In this document: piece by piece, positions 10,292-23,595 of the stretch | Layout: every line of letters begins with the position of its first letter | Numbering within the stretch: the first letter of the stretch is position 1 | NCBI GenBank assembly: GCA_022225965.2 | Contig: JAKJXP020000022.1 | Location: forward strand, 124,001-188,000 | DNA: 64,000 nucleotides | Direction of reading: 5' to 3' | Source: Diatrype stigma | Lineage: Eukaryota > Ascomycota > Sordariomycetes > Xylariales > Diatrypaceae | The notes under the pieces: model-generated | What the model saw: the letters and a program-made list of their open reading frames with translations, nothing else | Databases searched by the model: none | What the model was told of the DNA's origin: nothing | Made by a program: the position numbers and the translations under genes

Positions 10292-11810
10292 GTTGTCAGG
10301 CTGATATGCTGTTTAGGACAGTTACTCCTGAAAGCACCAGATTGTCTGGCCGAGCTGCTTGACGGTTGTGATACAAAGTGAGTAATATCTCGAATTTGGC
10401 TGGCGGCGATGCGGCTTGACTGGAGGCAATAGGTGGAGGAAGCAAACAGAGACTGGGAAAGGGTATTTAAGTCAAAGCCAGTTCTCAATAAAGGCTGGTG
10501 ATGATGCCTTGATGACTGGATTTCTACAGGGTAGCTGAGACTTGTGACTGGTTTGCTTCCAGTGTTTGGGGCGGCCCAATCAAGTGGATAGATAAGACCG
10601 AAGTCGCAACTTGCACCTCAGTGAATCTACCTCCATACCTACATATCTAGTAGGTATGTTGGTGAATACCTAAGGCAGGTAGATACTACTATAGTAGGTA
10701 ACCACGACAAGTGCTGTATAACGAAATGCTAATATTGTACCTACATATGTGCCTACATGTACATACATATCCATTCAGCGCCTTGATTCAAGGTTGATTG
10801 CCATTCTATGATATGGTCTATGGCACCCATCTACCTACCTAGCATAGTCATACAGTTACCTATTGTTTAAGGTCCCGACCTACCTCCTACATACTGAAGT
10901 ATTCATGCATTTGTAAAGCGCCACTTCGTCCGGTATGTTTCCAAGATACCGGGTACACAGCAAGCAAACAATTGCTACTAGATGCCTATGTACAATACCA
11001 AGGCTTACATTCAGTGGATAGTGCCTAAGTAGGCACTCATTTGGTAAGGTTGGTTACCTTAACCTAGCTACCGGCCCTACCTGTAGAGGCCTGAGATACG
11101 AAGAGGTCTACCTTATCGCCAAAGATAAGATAAGGCATACTTACGTAGATCAAGGTTGTAAGGTTGTTCTCGAAGCCGAACATCAGGTAGGTCCAGTAGG
11201 ATAATGATTACCTAACCCAAAAGGATATCCAGCTCCATGCCTAGTACGGAGTAGCGTATATTCCAAGATATTTTGGACCAATCAAATTACACACCTCTGA
11301 CTGGTCTTAAGTTTTTCCAAGTCCTAGCGTTAGACGATTTGTCGAAGCTGCCGCCCACTTCCCAAGTCTCAAACTATCCGCCGCGTCTCTTCGCGAACCT
11401 CAGGATTTCGAGCTCTTGCCTCTGCCTCGTCATAGTCAGGTGGAGTGTAACATCAGCCTCGTATGTCCTTCATAGTCTCGCGAGTCCACCGCAGGTTCTT
11501 CTCTGGATTTTGATGGTTGATTTATGATACCCCTTTAAGGTTCCTTCTATTAATTGTTGCCGAGGCGTACCTGTAAGGCTGGCCGCATTTTCTCTTATAA
11601 ATCGAGAAAGCCCTAGCTGTCAGCGCATCCTTACCATTTCCATCGTAAAGAGAACCGATAGATAGTCTTCCGCCACACGACGCTCTACCTAACCTCACCC
11701 ATCATTTTATGGTCGCCTACTCTGCTGCATCATGATAAGAGTGCAAGGCTGATCATCTTGTATGGACCACACACCTCTGTACATGTTGCGCACGTGCAGA
11801 AGTCGCAATC
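10292..11810. promoter_or_regulatory. Divergent intergenic region AIG2-like / Tra1
   Basis: 1.5 kb between two divergent start codons. No gene is supported. It is rich in repeated TACCTACAT/TAGGTAGGTA and ACCTACCTA motifs (10630-11060), the pattern seen across this window's intergenic DNA. A weak TATA-like TTAAATA lies at about 10465, upstream of the AIG2-like gene. A pyrimidine-rich stretch and CATCATTTT precede Tra1. Confidence 0.4.
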
Positions 11811-14800
11811 ATGTCGGGGGCAGCATTTGACGATATCGTCAAGCGATTGACCACCCAAGAGACGGGTAAGCCTCTATAGAAGTGACGTCTCTGTCATGCA
11901 GTGTTCTTTTGTGTTCAGACCCCATGATGCTGCCGCTCGTTTGACGCGCTTGGCTAACTCGAGTACTTTTGTAGAGCCGAAAGCCAAGCTCGATGCCGCG
12001 ATCGCATTGCGCGACAGCTTGGATCATTATACTAATGGTCCTAATTATGGCCACTTCCTTAAGCGGGTGATGCCCTTGTTCATCATTATTCTTCGAGGAC
12101 CATGCATTTTCCAAAGCACATCGCCGGAGCAGGTAGGTGATGTCCTTGAGCCTTGTCCTGGTGCCAATGCTGATTTCGTCGTATAGAAACTCCGGAACTG
12201 CATTCTCGAGATCCTACACCGGCTGCCGACTCACCAGACTCCTTCGGAACCGTTCGAACCGTACGCTGAAGAGATAGTCGATCTCCTCATGAACCTCGTC
12301 CGGAACGATAACGAAGACAATGCCACACTATGTGTCAAGATAATATCCGACATCATGCGCCACCAGCCCAAAGTTCTCCATCCCAAAGTTCAGCCGTTCT
12401 TGAGCCTGATTCAGGAGCTGTTCGAGCAGATGGAGAAAGTCGTACGGGAACAGTTGGATAGCACATCTCTTAACCCGGGTGCGGCTGGGCCTCCGTCGAC
12501 TCCGGGCAGTACGCAAACCAACTTCCAGTCGCCTCGCCCTGGTTCGCCTGTCGCGTCAGTTACGGACCTTGGCCAGGATCTCCAGCAACAGAGCCGACCC
12601 TTGTTGAAAGGCATGCAGTCTTTCAAGGTGCTATCCGAGTGCCCTATCATCGTCGTCTCGGTTTTCCAAACGTATCGAAACATAATTCAACAGAATGTTA
12701 AAGCGTTTGTTCCCCTCATCAAGTCGGTTCTGTGTCTCCAAGCGAAAGCTCAGGAGCAGGCGCATGCAGAAGCGAGGGCACGGGGGGTTGTGTTTTCCGG
12801 CGTTAGTCCTAATATCAAGAATCGTGCAGCTTTTGGCGAGTTCATCACAGCTCAAGTTAAGACTATGAGCTTCCTGGCATACTTACTACGTCAATATTCA
12901 AGTCAATTAGCAGACTTCCTGCCAACGCTACCGGAGATCATCGTACGCCTACTACAGGACTGTCCTAGGGAGAAATCGGCCGCTCGCAAGGAACTGCTGG
13001 TCGCTATTCGTCACATTATAAACTTCAATTTTCGTAAAATCTTCCTTCCCAAGATCGACGAGTTGCTCGAAGAGAAGACCTTGATCGGCGATGGCCTGAC
13101 AGTTTATGACACCATGCGACCTTTGGCATATAGCATGCTGGCGGACCTGATACACCATGTCCGCGACTCACTCTCACCAGCCCAGATTCGGAAAACGGTC
13201 GAGGTTTATACGAGGAACCTGCAGGACAACTTCCCAGGTACAAGCTTTCAGACCATGAGTGCCAAGCTACTATTGAACATGGCAGAGTGCATTGCCAAGA
13301 TGCAGAACAAGGTAGATGCTCGGCATTATCTGCTCATGATTCTAAACGCGATTGGCGATAAGTTTGCAGCCATGAATCGGCAACACCCCAACGCTGTCAA
13401 GCTGTCCAAACTCTATAAGCAGCAAGCCAGCGAGCAGGTCGTTGATACGTACCTTGCCGATAAGGAGCATACCCCTGAATGGGACGAAACTGACATCTTC
13501 ACTGCAATGCCAATTAAGACATCGAATCCACGAGATCGTCATGCTGACCCAGTCAACGATAACAAGTTCCTCTTCAAGAACCTTATGAATGGTCTCAAGA
13601 ATACATTCTATCAGTTGAAGACCTGCAACACAGTGTCGCAAGTCGATGAGAATAATGCGCCAGCGCATTGGAAGGAGGTATCCTATGGCTTCTCTGCCGA
13701 GGAGGTCAAAGTCATCGTTAAGCTCTTTCGAGAAGGTGCTTATGTCTTCCGTTACTACGAGATTGAAAAGCCTGCTGCCGAATCCCAATATGCGTCCCCT
13801 GTGGAATATATGGCAAATTTCTACATGGTGTCGAGCAGCAAGGAAGAAAAGGATCTCCTTGAGACATTCGCCACAGTTTTTCATTGCATCGATCCGGCCA
13901 CCTTCCACGAAGTTTTCCAGCAGGAAATACCGCGGCTTTACGACATGATCTTTGAGCACACTGCTCTCCTACATATCCCTCAATTCTTCCTCGCAAGCGA
14001 AGCAACTTCGCCGAGTTTCTGCGGGATGCTCCTCAAGTTCCTCATGGAACGAATTGGCGACGTGGGCTCGGCGGACGTCAAGAAGTCCTCGATCCTCCTT
14101 CGTCTCTTTAAACTTGCCTTTATGGCCGTTACTCTGTTTGCGAACCAGAACGAGAAAGTCCTGCTACCTCACGTCGTTGACATTGTTACTAAATCAATCG
14201 ATCTATCAACGAAAGCAGAAGAGCCTATGAATTATTTTCTACTTCTCCGGTCGTTGTTTCGGAGCATCGGAGGCGGCAAGTTTGAGCATCTTTACAAGCA
14301 AATACTACCCCTTCTCGAAATGTTACTGGATGTTCTAAACACTCTTTTAATGGCTGCTCGGAAACCTGCCGAGAGAGATCTATATGTTGAGTTGTGCCTT
14401 ACAGTTCCGGCACGTCTCAGTAATTTACTCCCCCACCTAAGCTTTTTGATGAGGCCTCTAGTCGTCGCCCTCCGAGCCGGCACTGATTTGGTCGGCCAGG
14501 GGCTGCGAACTCTCGAGCTCTGTGTTGACAATCTGACTGCTGATTATCTCGACCCAATAATGGCACCCGTCATTGAAGAACTCATGAATGCGCTGTTCGA
14601 GCATTTGAAACCCCATCCCTACAGCCACTTCCATGCGCATACCACGATGCGGATTTTGGGCAAGTTAGGTGGTCGAAATAGGAAATTCATGACCGACTCT
14701 TTGCCCGTGAATTACCAGAATTATGCAGATGATCCCTCGAGTTTCGACGTGCGTCTCATCGGGTCGAAGAAGGATCGAGCGTTTCCGGCCGAGCTTGGTA

Positions 14801-17800
14801 TCGACTTGGCTATTCGCAAGCTGATGGAGGTACCTAAGCCTTCAAAAACGCCCACGACGAAGCAGCTTGATAGCTACTACAAGCGACAAGCACTGCAATT
14901 GATCAAGTCGCAAATCAAGCTTCGTATCGGTTTTGACAATCTACCTGAGGACCTGCCACGACTCGTCCGACTCCAGGCACAGGATCTACTTCTGCGAAAA
15001 CCAGCCATAGACGTTTCGATATTCGATACTTCAGACCGGCAAAGGTCTGTTGTGAAAAAGAACGAGCAGGATGAGATTATGAAGCGGCTTCTGAAAGCAA
15101 TCATGTTTGCAGAGTCACTCCCTGATTACCGAGAGGAAGCTGATGTCTTCTTGATGAATCTGTGTCGCCATTTCACCATCATTGAGATTGGGCGAGGCCT
15201 TGTCGACGTGAAGCGAGAGTTGAGTCCCTTTGACCCAAAAGCCGGAGAAGGACCCTTGTTCATCGACACCCGAATCTTGGCAAATGCCATCGTGGAGTCG
15301 CTTGCCTCGGACTTGCCTGATGTGCGGGATGCTGCATTCCGTGCTGTGCGTGCGGTCTACGATTCAACAGCCACTATCTTTGGCTCAGAGATGCACGTTG
15401 GACGGCTGGGATTTTTCAACCATCTTAGCCGGACGTTCTGCCACGGCTGCCACGAGGAGGAATGGTACTCGAAAACAGGAGGCACCCTTGGCATCAAATA
15501 CCTACTGACCGAAGTTGACCTCGGTGATGCCTGGGTAGCATCCAAGCAAATGGACTTCGTGAAGGCTTTGGTCTATGTCATCAAGGATATGCCGCAAGAC
15601 TTACCTCAGAAGACGAGGGGCTTTGCCCAAATCACTCTAGAGGCTCTTCTCAACAGGATCACGAAGAATGTCCAGAAGGAGGATGCCTTGCCCTTCCCTA
15701 CAAGCTTACCGCCGTCAAAGATGCCACGCCTGTCACAAATCTGCATCCTTTTCAACGACGAGCTGTCTCACATGAACAGCCACGTCCGTGAAACGGCAAG
15801 ACGATCACTCGAGATTATAGCAAATGCGGCTGGGGCAGAAATATGGGAGATCGTTGAGCCTCACAAGGACCGTCTCTTGCAGCCAATCTACGCAAAACCG
15901 CTTAGAGCCCTGCCGTTCTCCACGCAGATAGGCTACATCGACGCCATCGCTTATTACATGAGTTTGAAGACTGATTTCGTTGCATTTGATGACAATCTCA
16001 ACAGGCTGCTTATGGAGTCGCTCGCTTTGGCGGATGCCACGGATGAATCGCTGGCAGGAAAGCCTGCCGAGTTCCGAACCCATGAATCTATCGTCAATCT
16101 CAGGGTCGCTTGCATCAAGATTCTGAGCAAGGCGATGGGCTTCGATGAATTCCAGAAAGGACCGAACAATCCAACACGCACCAAAATCGTGTCTGTATTT
16201 TTCAAGTGTCTTTATTCAGAATCGAAGCCTACGATCGAAGCTGCTAATGACGCGCTCAAGGCTGTTTTGTCGCAGACCAACAAACTGCCCAAAGATCTGC
16301 TGCAGCAGGGCCTTAGGCCGGTCCTAGCCAACCTACAAGATCCCAAGAGACTCAGTACTCACGGCTTGGACAACCTGGCCAGACTGTTGCGTTTGCTCAC
16401 CACTTACTTCAAAGTCGAGATAGGAGCTCGGCTTCTAGATCATATCAAGATACTTGCAGAAGCGAACCTTATGCAGCAGCTCTCTTTTACATTTTTCGAG
16501 CAACACGGCACGATGAAGGTCATCTCGGCAGTGTTCAATATTTTTCATCTTTTACCTCCGGCTGCTGAGCAATTTAAAGACCGTCTAATCGATACCTGCC
16601 TGGAACTCGAAGACAGGTTGCGACGCACTCATCACAGTCCCTTCCGACAGCCGTTATATAGATTCCTGAACCGGTATCCCGCAGAGATTTGGGAATACCT
16701 CCTCAACAAGATGGAAGACCTCAAATATGGACGATTCCTGTCGCAAGTTCTCCTGCACCCTGACAGCAAGCATCTCAGAGAACATGCCTCCAGCCACGTT
16801 CCACAGTTGATCGCATGGTGTAATCAAATTGTATCGAACTCGAAAGAGACGAGATTTATAGCCGTCATCAATACCATCAACGTCCTCGATTCTCTAAGCC
16901 AGGATACCACTAGACAGAGCTGGATGGAGCGGAAAGAGACAATTGCTTGGTTGAAGCAAGTCGGGAGAGATCTTGAAAGACACCTTCGGGCAAACCAGTT
17001 GTTCGCGAATTTGCGGCTTCCCGCTGATCAAGCAGCCGAACAGCTCGTGGGGATCTTCACGAGGGCCCTAGCACTGAACCCGAATGACTTGGATCCTCTC
17101 TTTAACCTGGTCGAGTCCGTCACTGCCGAGGAATTTCGCGCTACGCCTACGTTGTATTCGTACATCTACGAAAATGTCATCTGCAGCAACTCCATTGACT
17201 TCTGGAAGTCTGTTGTCCTCCGCTGTCTAGACATTTATGCCGATAAGAATTCAAGCCAGAAGACCAAATGCTTCTTGCTTCGCAACATCGTGAACCCCAT
17301 CGTTGCAATGGATATCATGCGGCATTGGAACAAGCCGATCCAGCCGAAGGTACCAAGGCTGATGGACAGGACGGTCATCGAGTCGATCAACATGAAGATC
17401 TGGAAGGTCAACCTGGGAGACCCTCAAGAGGACTTGTTGCAACCGGGAATCGATCACACGCGCATGGAAGTCCTGCAGCTCTCGGCAATGCTAGTCAAAT
17501 ATCATCATGCCATCCTCCAAGATGCTCGTAAGGATATCATCAAGTTCGGCTGGACCTATATTCGGTTAGATGATGTTATTAACAAGCATGCCGCATACGT
17601 GGTCATCGGCTATTTCATCGCCCACTACGAGACTCCTCCCAAAATCGTCACTCAGGTGTATTACTCGCTTCTGAGAACAAACCAAAACGAGGGTCGTGCC
17701 CTAGTGACGCAGGCGCTTGAACTGATGGCACCTGTCCTGCCGAAACGGTGTAATGCTATGCCGGGTGACCGTAACGCCGTCTGGGCCATGGCACCGCGCC

Positions 17801-20800
17801 GAATCTTGGCTGAGGAAGGTCAAAATGTCCAACAAATGACTAGCATCTTCCACTTCTTAGTCAGACATCCTGATTTGTTCTACGAATCTAGGGACAAGTT
17901 CGCACTTCTGATCATCACGTCACTGAGGAAAGTCTCGGCTCCGCAAGCCTCTGTGAATGAGAGTAAGAAACTTGCCCTGAACATGATGTGGTTGATTTGG
18001 GAATGGGAACAAAGGCGGGTCGAAGGCAAATCTGGTATCCTCCCAACGATGTCGCTATCCGAGTCACCAAACTCGAAGAAGCGCCGACTAGATCAAGACT
18101 CTCCACCAGCCATTCGGCAGCAATCCATTCTTGCAGAACGTTCCGAGTTTCAGATCCCTGCTGGCTTCCGGCACAAGATGGTCAAATACCTGATTGAGTT
18201 CATTGCGCAACTCAATGAGAGATACCAGCTGCCTTCGGCAAAGCCAAGGGAAGCGGCCCCAACTTCCGGTCCTGCCCTGCCACCTCAGTCGACTGATCTG
18301 TGCAAGAGAGCCATGTCCCTCTTATACAATCTAATGCAGCCGCAGTACTGGAGTGATTTGGAGGTTGACTTGTTCCCGAACATAACCGAAGTCATTCTTG
18401 CAAGCGAAAAGACATCGAAGATCCTAGCTGCCGACCCATCTGACAAGGAGAATTATGACGAGAAATTCATTACGAACATTGTAAACACGCTACAAGTAGT
18501 TCGTATCATCCTCAATTTCAAGTCGGACGAATGGATCGTCAAGAACATACCGTCAGTTCAGAAGGTTCTCGAGAAATGCTTGAAGTCTGATAACCCAGAA
18601 CTGCATGATTGCTTGCATCTGGCAGACAAGGCTTACGACGACGGTCGCGATCTCAAGTCCACGATCCAACGGATCCTCGATGCCATCCCGGAGGATATCC
18701 CGATGGAAGACGCCGATGCCGAAGGGGAGCCAGAAGCACCCACCTCGGAAATCGTCACCTTCTTGTCTGGGATCGCTACGGAGACATTGGCCGCGGCCAA
18801 CTATATTTCGGGTGTCAATATCCTGTGGTCTTTGGGTCAACGAAAACCCTCCATCATTGACCAACATATCGTCGCTTTGATGAAGGCCTTGCAGACCAAG
18901 CTTGCCCGCGAGCATGTTCAACACTATACTAGCGTCGCCACTCACCAAATGAGTGTGACGCCGCTGCGACCGCAAGACCCCAACGCTCAGGCAGGCGAGA
19001 TGTCAGCGTACGACTTGAACATCCAGACTTCTTTGATGATAAAAGCAATTCAAGTCACTGCGATGCGCATGGAGATCCTCGGGGATAATCGTAGGCCTTT
19101 CTTAAGCGTACTTGCTACGCTGGTAGAGAAGTCGCACCACATCCCGCTATGCGAGAAGATTCTTGAAATGGTCGAAGGCTGGGTTTTCCGCTCCGAAGGC
19201 ACTTGGCCCACGCTCAAAGAGAAAACTGCCGTCTTGCACAAGATGTTGTCCTTCGAACACCGGAGTGACCCAACGATGCTGACCAAGTTCCTTGAGCTGG
19301 TAATCCGCATCTACGAGGACCCGAAGATCACTCGGACAGAGCTCACCGTACGTATGGAGCATGCTTTCCTCATCGGTACAAGAGCCCAAGATGTTGGCAT
19401 GCGTAACAGGTTCATGGCGATCTTCGACAAGAGTCTTAGTAAAACAGCATCAGCTCGCCTGTCGTATGTTATCGCATCGCAAAATTGGGATACGCTCGCA
19501 GATTCTTTCTGGCTTGCTCAAGCATCACAGCTCCTTCTTGGTGCGGTTGAGGCCAACTCAAGCGCTCAACTCCATCAGGAGGACTTCCGGGCGCTTCCTG
19601 CCTCTCAGATATTTGGGACCTATGCGAAAGATACCAGAGAACCCAGCAGCATGATTGATGACAAGTACGAAACATTCATGAATAATCACCGACGCTTCGT
19701 AGCCGAGCTGGGAGATGTCAAGGTCCGCGACATATTCGAACCGCTCGCTCAGCTTCAGCATGTGGACAACAATCTGGCCAGCGAGCTTTGGGTCACGTTG
19801 TTTCCGATGTACTGGTCTGCTACTGCAAGGGAAGAAAAGACCGATCTTGAAAAGGGTATGGTTGTACTCCTTACGAAGGATTTCCATTCGCGGCAGATCG
19901 ACAAAAGACCCAATGTAGTGCAATCATTGTTGGCAGGAGCAGCAAAGGCATGGCCAGAATGCAAGATACCTCCGCATGTGCTAAAGTTTGAGGCCAAGAC
20001 CTATGATTCGTGGTACACGGCTTTAGTTCAGCTTGAAAACGCTGCCATCAAACCTGATGTTGATTCGCCCAATGTGCGTGAGAGCACCCTCGATGCTTTG
20101 GTCGAGTTATACTCGAGCCTCAAGGAGGACGACCTGTTCTACGGAACGTGGCGACGAAGATGTCAGTTTGTCGAGACCAATGCAGGCCTATCATACGAAC
20201 AGATGGGCATGTGGGACAAGGCCCAGAAGATGTACGAGGCCGCACAAATCAAAGCTCGCACAGGCGTAATTCCCTTCTCGCAGGGCGAGTATATGCTCTG
20301 GGAAGATCACTGGGTTCTCTGCGCAGAAAAGCTCCAGCAGTGGGATATCTTGCAAGATTTCGCAAAGCACGAGAACCTGCAGGATCTGTTATTAGAGTGT
20401 TGTTGGCGAAGCATCGACATGTGGCAGAATCAAGAGCACCGAGACAGTCTCGAAGGAGTCATCAAGGGCCTCATGGATGCGCCGACTTCCCGCAGAGCTT
20501 TCTTCCAGGGTTTCATGTCCCTTCTCAAGTTCCACAACAAACAAGAGACTGGGCCAGAGTTTTCTCGTGTCTGCGACGAGGCGATACAGCTATCCATCAG
20601 GAAGTGGCATCAATTGCCGAAGCGCCTGACCGCTGCTCATATACCGATGCTTCACAACTTTCAGCAGCTGGTTGAGCTCCACGATGCCAGTGTCATCTGT
20701 CAAAGTCTGGCCAGTACCAACCAGGCAAACCTAGACGTAAAATCTGGGGAGCTCAAGCTTCTACTGGGCTCTTGGCGGGACAGGCTCCCCAACATCTGGG

Positions 20801-23595
20801 ATGACATCACAGACTGGCAAGACTTGGTGACATGGCGGCAGCATATCTTCGGCTTGATAAATAGTACCTATCTGCAACTCCTGCCCCAGCAAGGCCAAAA
20901 TGCCAACGGTGCCTCGTTCGCATATCGTGGTTATCATGAGACGGCCTGGATCATCAACAGGTTTGCACATGTTGCACGCAAACACAACCTTCCAGAAGTG
21001 TGCATCAACCAGCTCAGCCGGATCTACACACTACCCAATATCGAGATTCAGGAAGCCTTCTTGAAGTTGAGAGAGCAGGCCAGGTGTCATTACGAGAACC
21101 CTGATGAGTTGACGAGTGGTTTGGATGTTATCAACAACACAAACCTCAACTACTTCAACAATCAACAGAAGGCCGAGTTCTATACCCTCAAGGGCATGTT
21201 CTTGGAGAAGCTCAAGCAGAAGGATGATGCTGATGGGGCTTATGGTACAGCATTGTATTATGACATTGGTAAAGCCAAAGCCTGGGCTGAGTGGGGTTAT
21301 TTCAATGATCGCAAGTTTAGGGAGGACCCTACGGATCTGAACTCCGCCAGACAGGCTGTGACTTCGTATCTACAAGCCATTGGTAGTTACAAGAGTGGGA
21401 AAGCACGCAAACTGATCGCACGGATTCTCTGGCTGCTGAGTTTGGATGATGTCAACGGGACCATCTCCGCCGGCTTTGATGACTACAAGGGAGAAACGCC
21501 TGTTTGGTATTGGATCACCTTCATTCAGCAACTCCTGAACGGCCTTAGCCATAAGGAAGCACCGAAAGTCCACGCAATACTGCTGAAGATCGCCAAAGCC
21601 TATCCCCAATCATTGTATTTCCAGCTGAGAACGAGCCGCGAAGACATGTTGGCTATCAAGAAGAACCAGGAAGCCAAAGAGAAGGCGCGTCAACGGGCGC
21701 AGTCTGCTGCTGCCAATGGGAAGGCCAACGGTTCTCCCGCGCAAACGAAGCAGGAGATCGGCCAGGCGAAATCAGAATCTTCTTCGAGGCCACAGACCGC
21801 AAACGGCGAAGCCAGTGCTCAACCTAAGGTCGAAGGGTCTGAAGCAAACCGAACGTCTAGCATCCCGCCAGCAGGGAATGCTGCTTCTGCGCCTAATACA
21901 GAGCAGCAGCCTGGCAAGGATGGTGCGTCATCAACAACCACACAGAAGAAGCCGCCGTGGGAGCTCACAGAGGAGATCATGTCGGTCCTGAAGACCGCAT
22001 TTCCTCTTCTTGCATTGTCAATGGAAACTATGGTCGACCAGATCCAGAAGTTCTTCAAGTGTCCCCCTGATGAGGATGCGTACCGACTGATCGTCGCTCT
22101 ACTTAACGATAGTCTCGCTTATGTCAGCAGGATGCCTTCTTCGTATGCTAAGGATGTCAAGCTACCGTCTGCGACCGAAATAAACATAACGCGGTTTGCC
22201 GAGACGATTCTTCCAGCGCACATCAAGAAGTCATTTGAAGTCGACTTTGTGGTCGTCAAACCCACTATGTATGAGTATATCCACAAGTTACGGAGATGGC
22301 GTGACAAATTCGAGGAGAAACTTGATCGTAGGAACCCCAAGGCCTACTTGGAATCCTACTCTCGTCACCTGAGTGACTTCCGCTATCAGAAATTCGACGA
22401 TGTCGAGATACCGGGACAATATCTGCAACACAAGGACAAGAACCAAGACTTTGTCAGGATTGACCGGTTCCTGCCCAATGTCGACCTCGTGCGCTCAATT
22501 GGTACCTCACATAGAAGACTCAAGATCCGTGGTCACGATGGCAGTGTTCACTGCTTCGCCATCCAACACCCGGCAGCACGACATAGCCGAAGGGAAGAGA
22601 GAGTCCTACAGCTCTTCCGGCATTTGAACCAGACGCTAGCCAAGAAGAAGGAAAGCCGACGTCGCGACCTCCAATTTACCCTGCCCCTGATGGTTCCTCT
22701 TGCTCCACACATTAGAATTGTTCAAGAAGATACCTCATATATCACATTGCAAGGTATTTACGAGGATCATTGCCGGCGTAACGGGATGCAAAAGGATGAG
22801 CCGGTGTTGTTCACTATGGACAAGCTAAGAGGACTAATTGAACCTAAGGGATCCGTAAGTTTGACACGCCCAGCAGGTTATTGTACAACAGCTAACAATC
22901 CCATTCAGAAGCAACCCGATCAAACAGCAACAGCTCGACTGGAAGTGTTCACGGCAATCCAGGAGAAATGGGTACCACACCACATTGTCCTAGACTACTT
23001 CCAAAGCATATTCCCCGAGTTTGCCGAGTTCTGGCTTTTCCGCCGCAGATTCTCCTATCAGCTATCGGCCCTCACTTTCATGACTTACATCCTCTACATG
23101 ACAAGCCGGTATCCCCATAAGATCAACATCGCGCGGGGTTCAGGCAAGATATGGGGGTCCGAGCTTATGTCCTATATGGCAGCGACTAAGCCCTTCTTCC
23201 ATAACCCTGAACCCGTGCCTTTCCGCCTTACTCCTAATCTCCAGACTTTAATGGGCCCTCTGGCCACAGAGGGCATCTTCAGCCCTTCGATCATGGCCAT
23301 CGCGAGATGCTTGACGGAGCCCGAATTTGAGCTCGAACATGCACTCACACTCTTTGTGCGAGACGAGATGATCTGGTGGTTTACCAACAGCCACCGCTCG
23401 GCCCACCTCAACGAAGGCCAACTGCGGGACACCGTCCAGACCAACTGCGATATGATCGTCAAGAGAGCAGTCAGTTTAGCGCAATGTCCCGTCGGCAACC
23501 TTCCGGCGTGTCAGACGGTCATTGATCTTATTGCCAAGGCAGTCAACCCCGTGAACCTCGCACAATGCGATGCTCTGTGGATGCCGTATCTCTGA
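11811..23595 (+). CDS. tra1: Tra1, PIKK-family pseudokinase scaffold of SAGA and NuA4
   Basis: Exons 11811-11865, 11975-12132, 12187-22854 and 22909-23595 give 3855 aa, close to yeast Tra1 (about 3740). The protein is almost wholly helical HEAT/FAT repeats. A Lys/Ala/Ser/Gln-rich disordered linker covers about residues 3230-3330, a PI3K-like domain about 3500-3800, and a FATC end closes the protein ([13 protein letters not shown]). Where an active PIKK has DRHxxN and DFG, this protein reads SRYPHKINI and lacks the acidic metal ligands, so it is a pseudokinase. A basic KKRRLD motif near residue 2030 may be a nuclear signal. Tra1 docks transcription activators onto histone acetyltransferase complexes in the nucleus. 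The start was chosen because exon 1 and exon 2 join to the conserved [15 protein letters not shown] and [12 protein letters not shown] stretches. The last intron is 54 nt, in frame and stop-free. Confidence 0.97.

Noticed and set aside
11811..23595. Tra1 read as an active PIKK or TOR kinase
   Set aside because: The catalytic-loop Asp/Asn and DFG-type metal ligands are absent and the overall layout matches Tra1/TRRAP pseudokinases.
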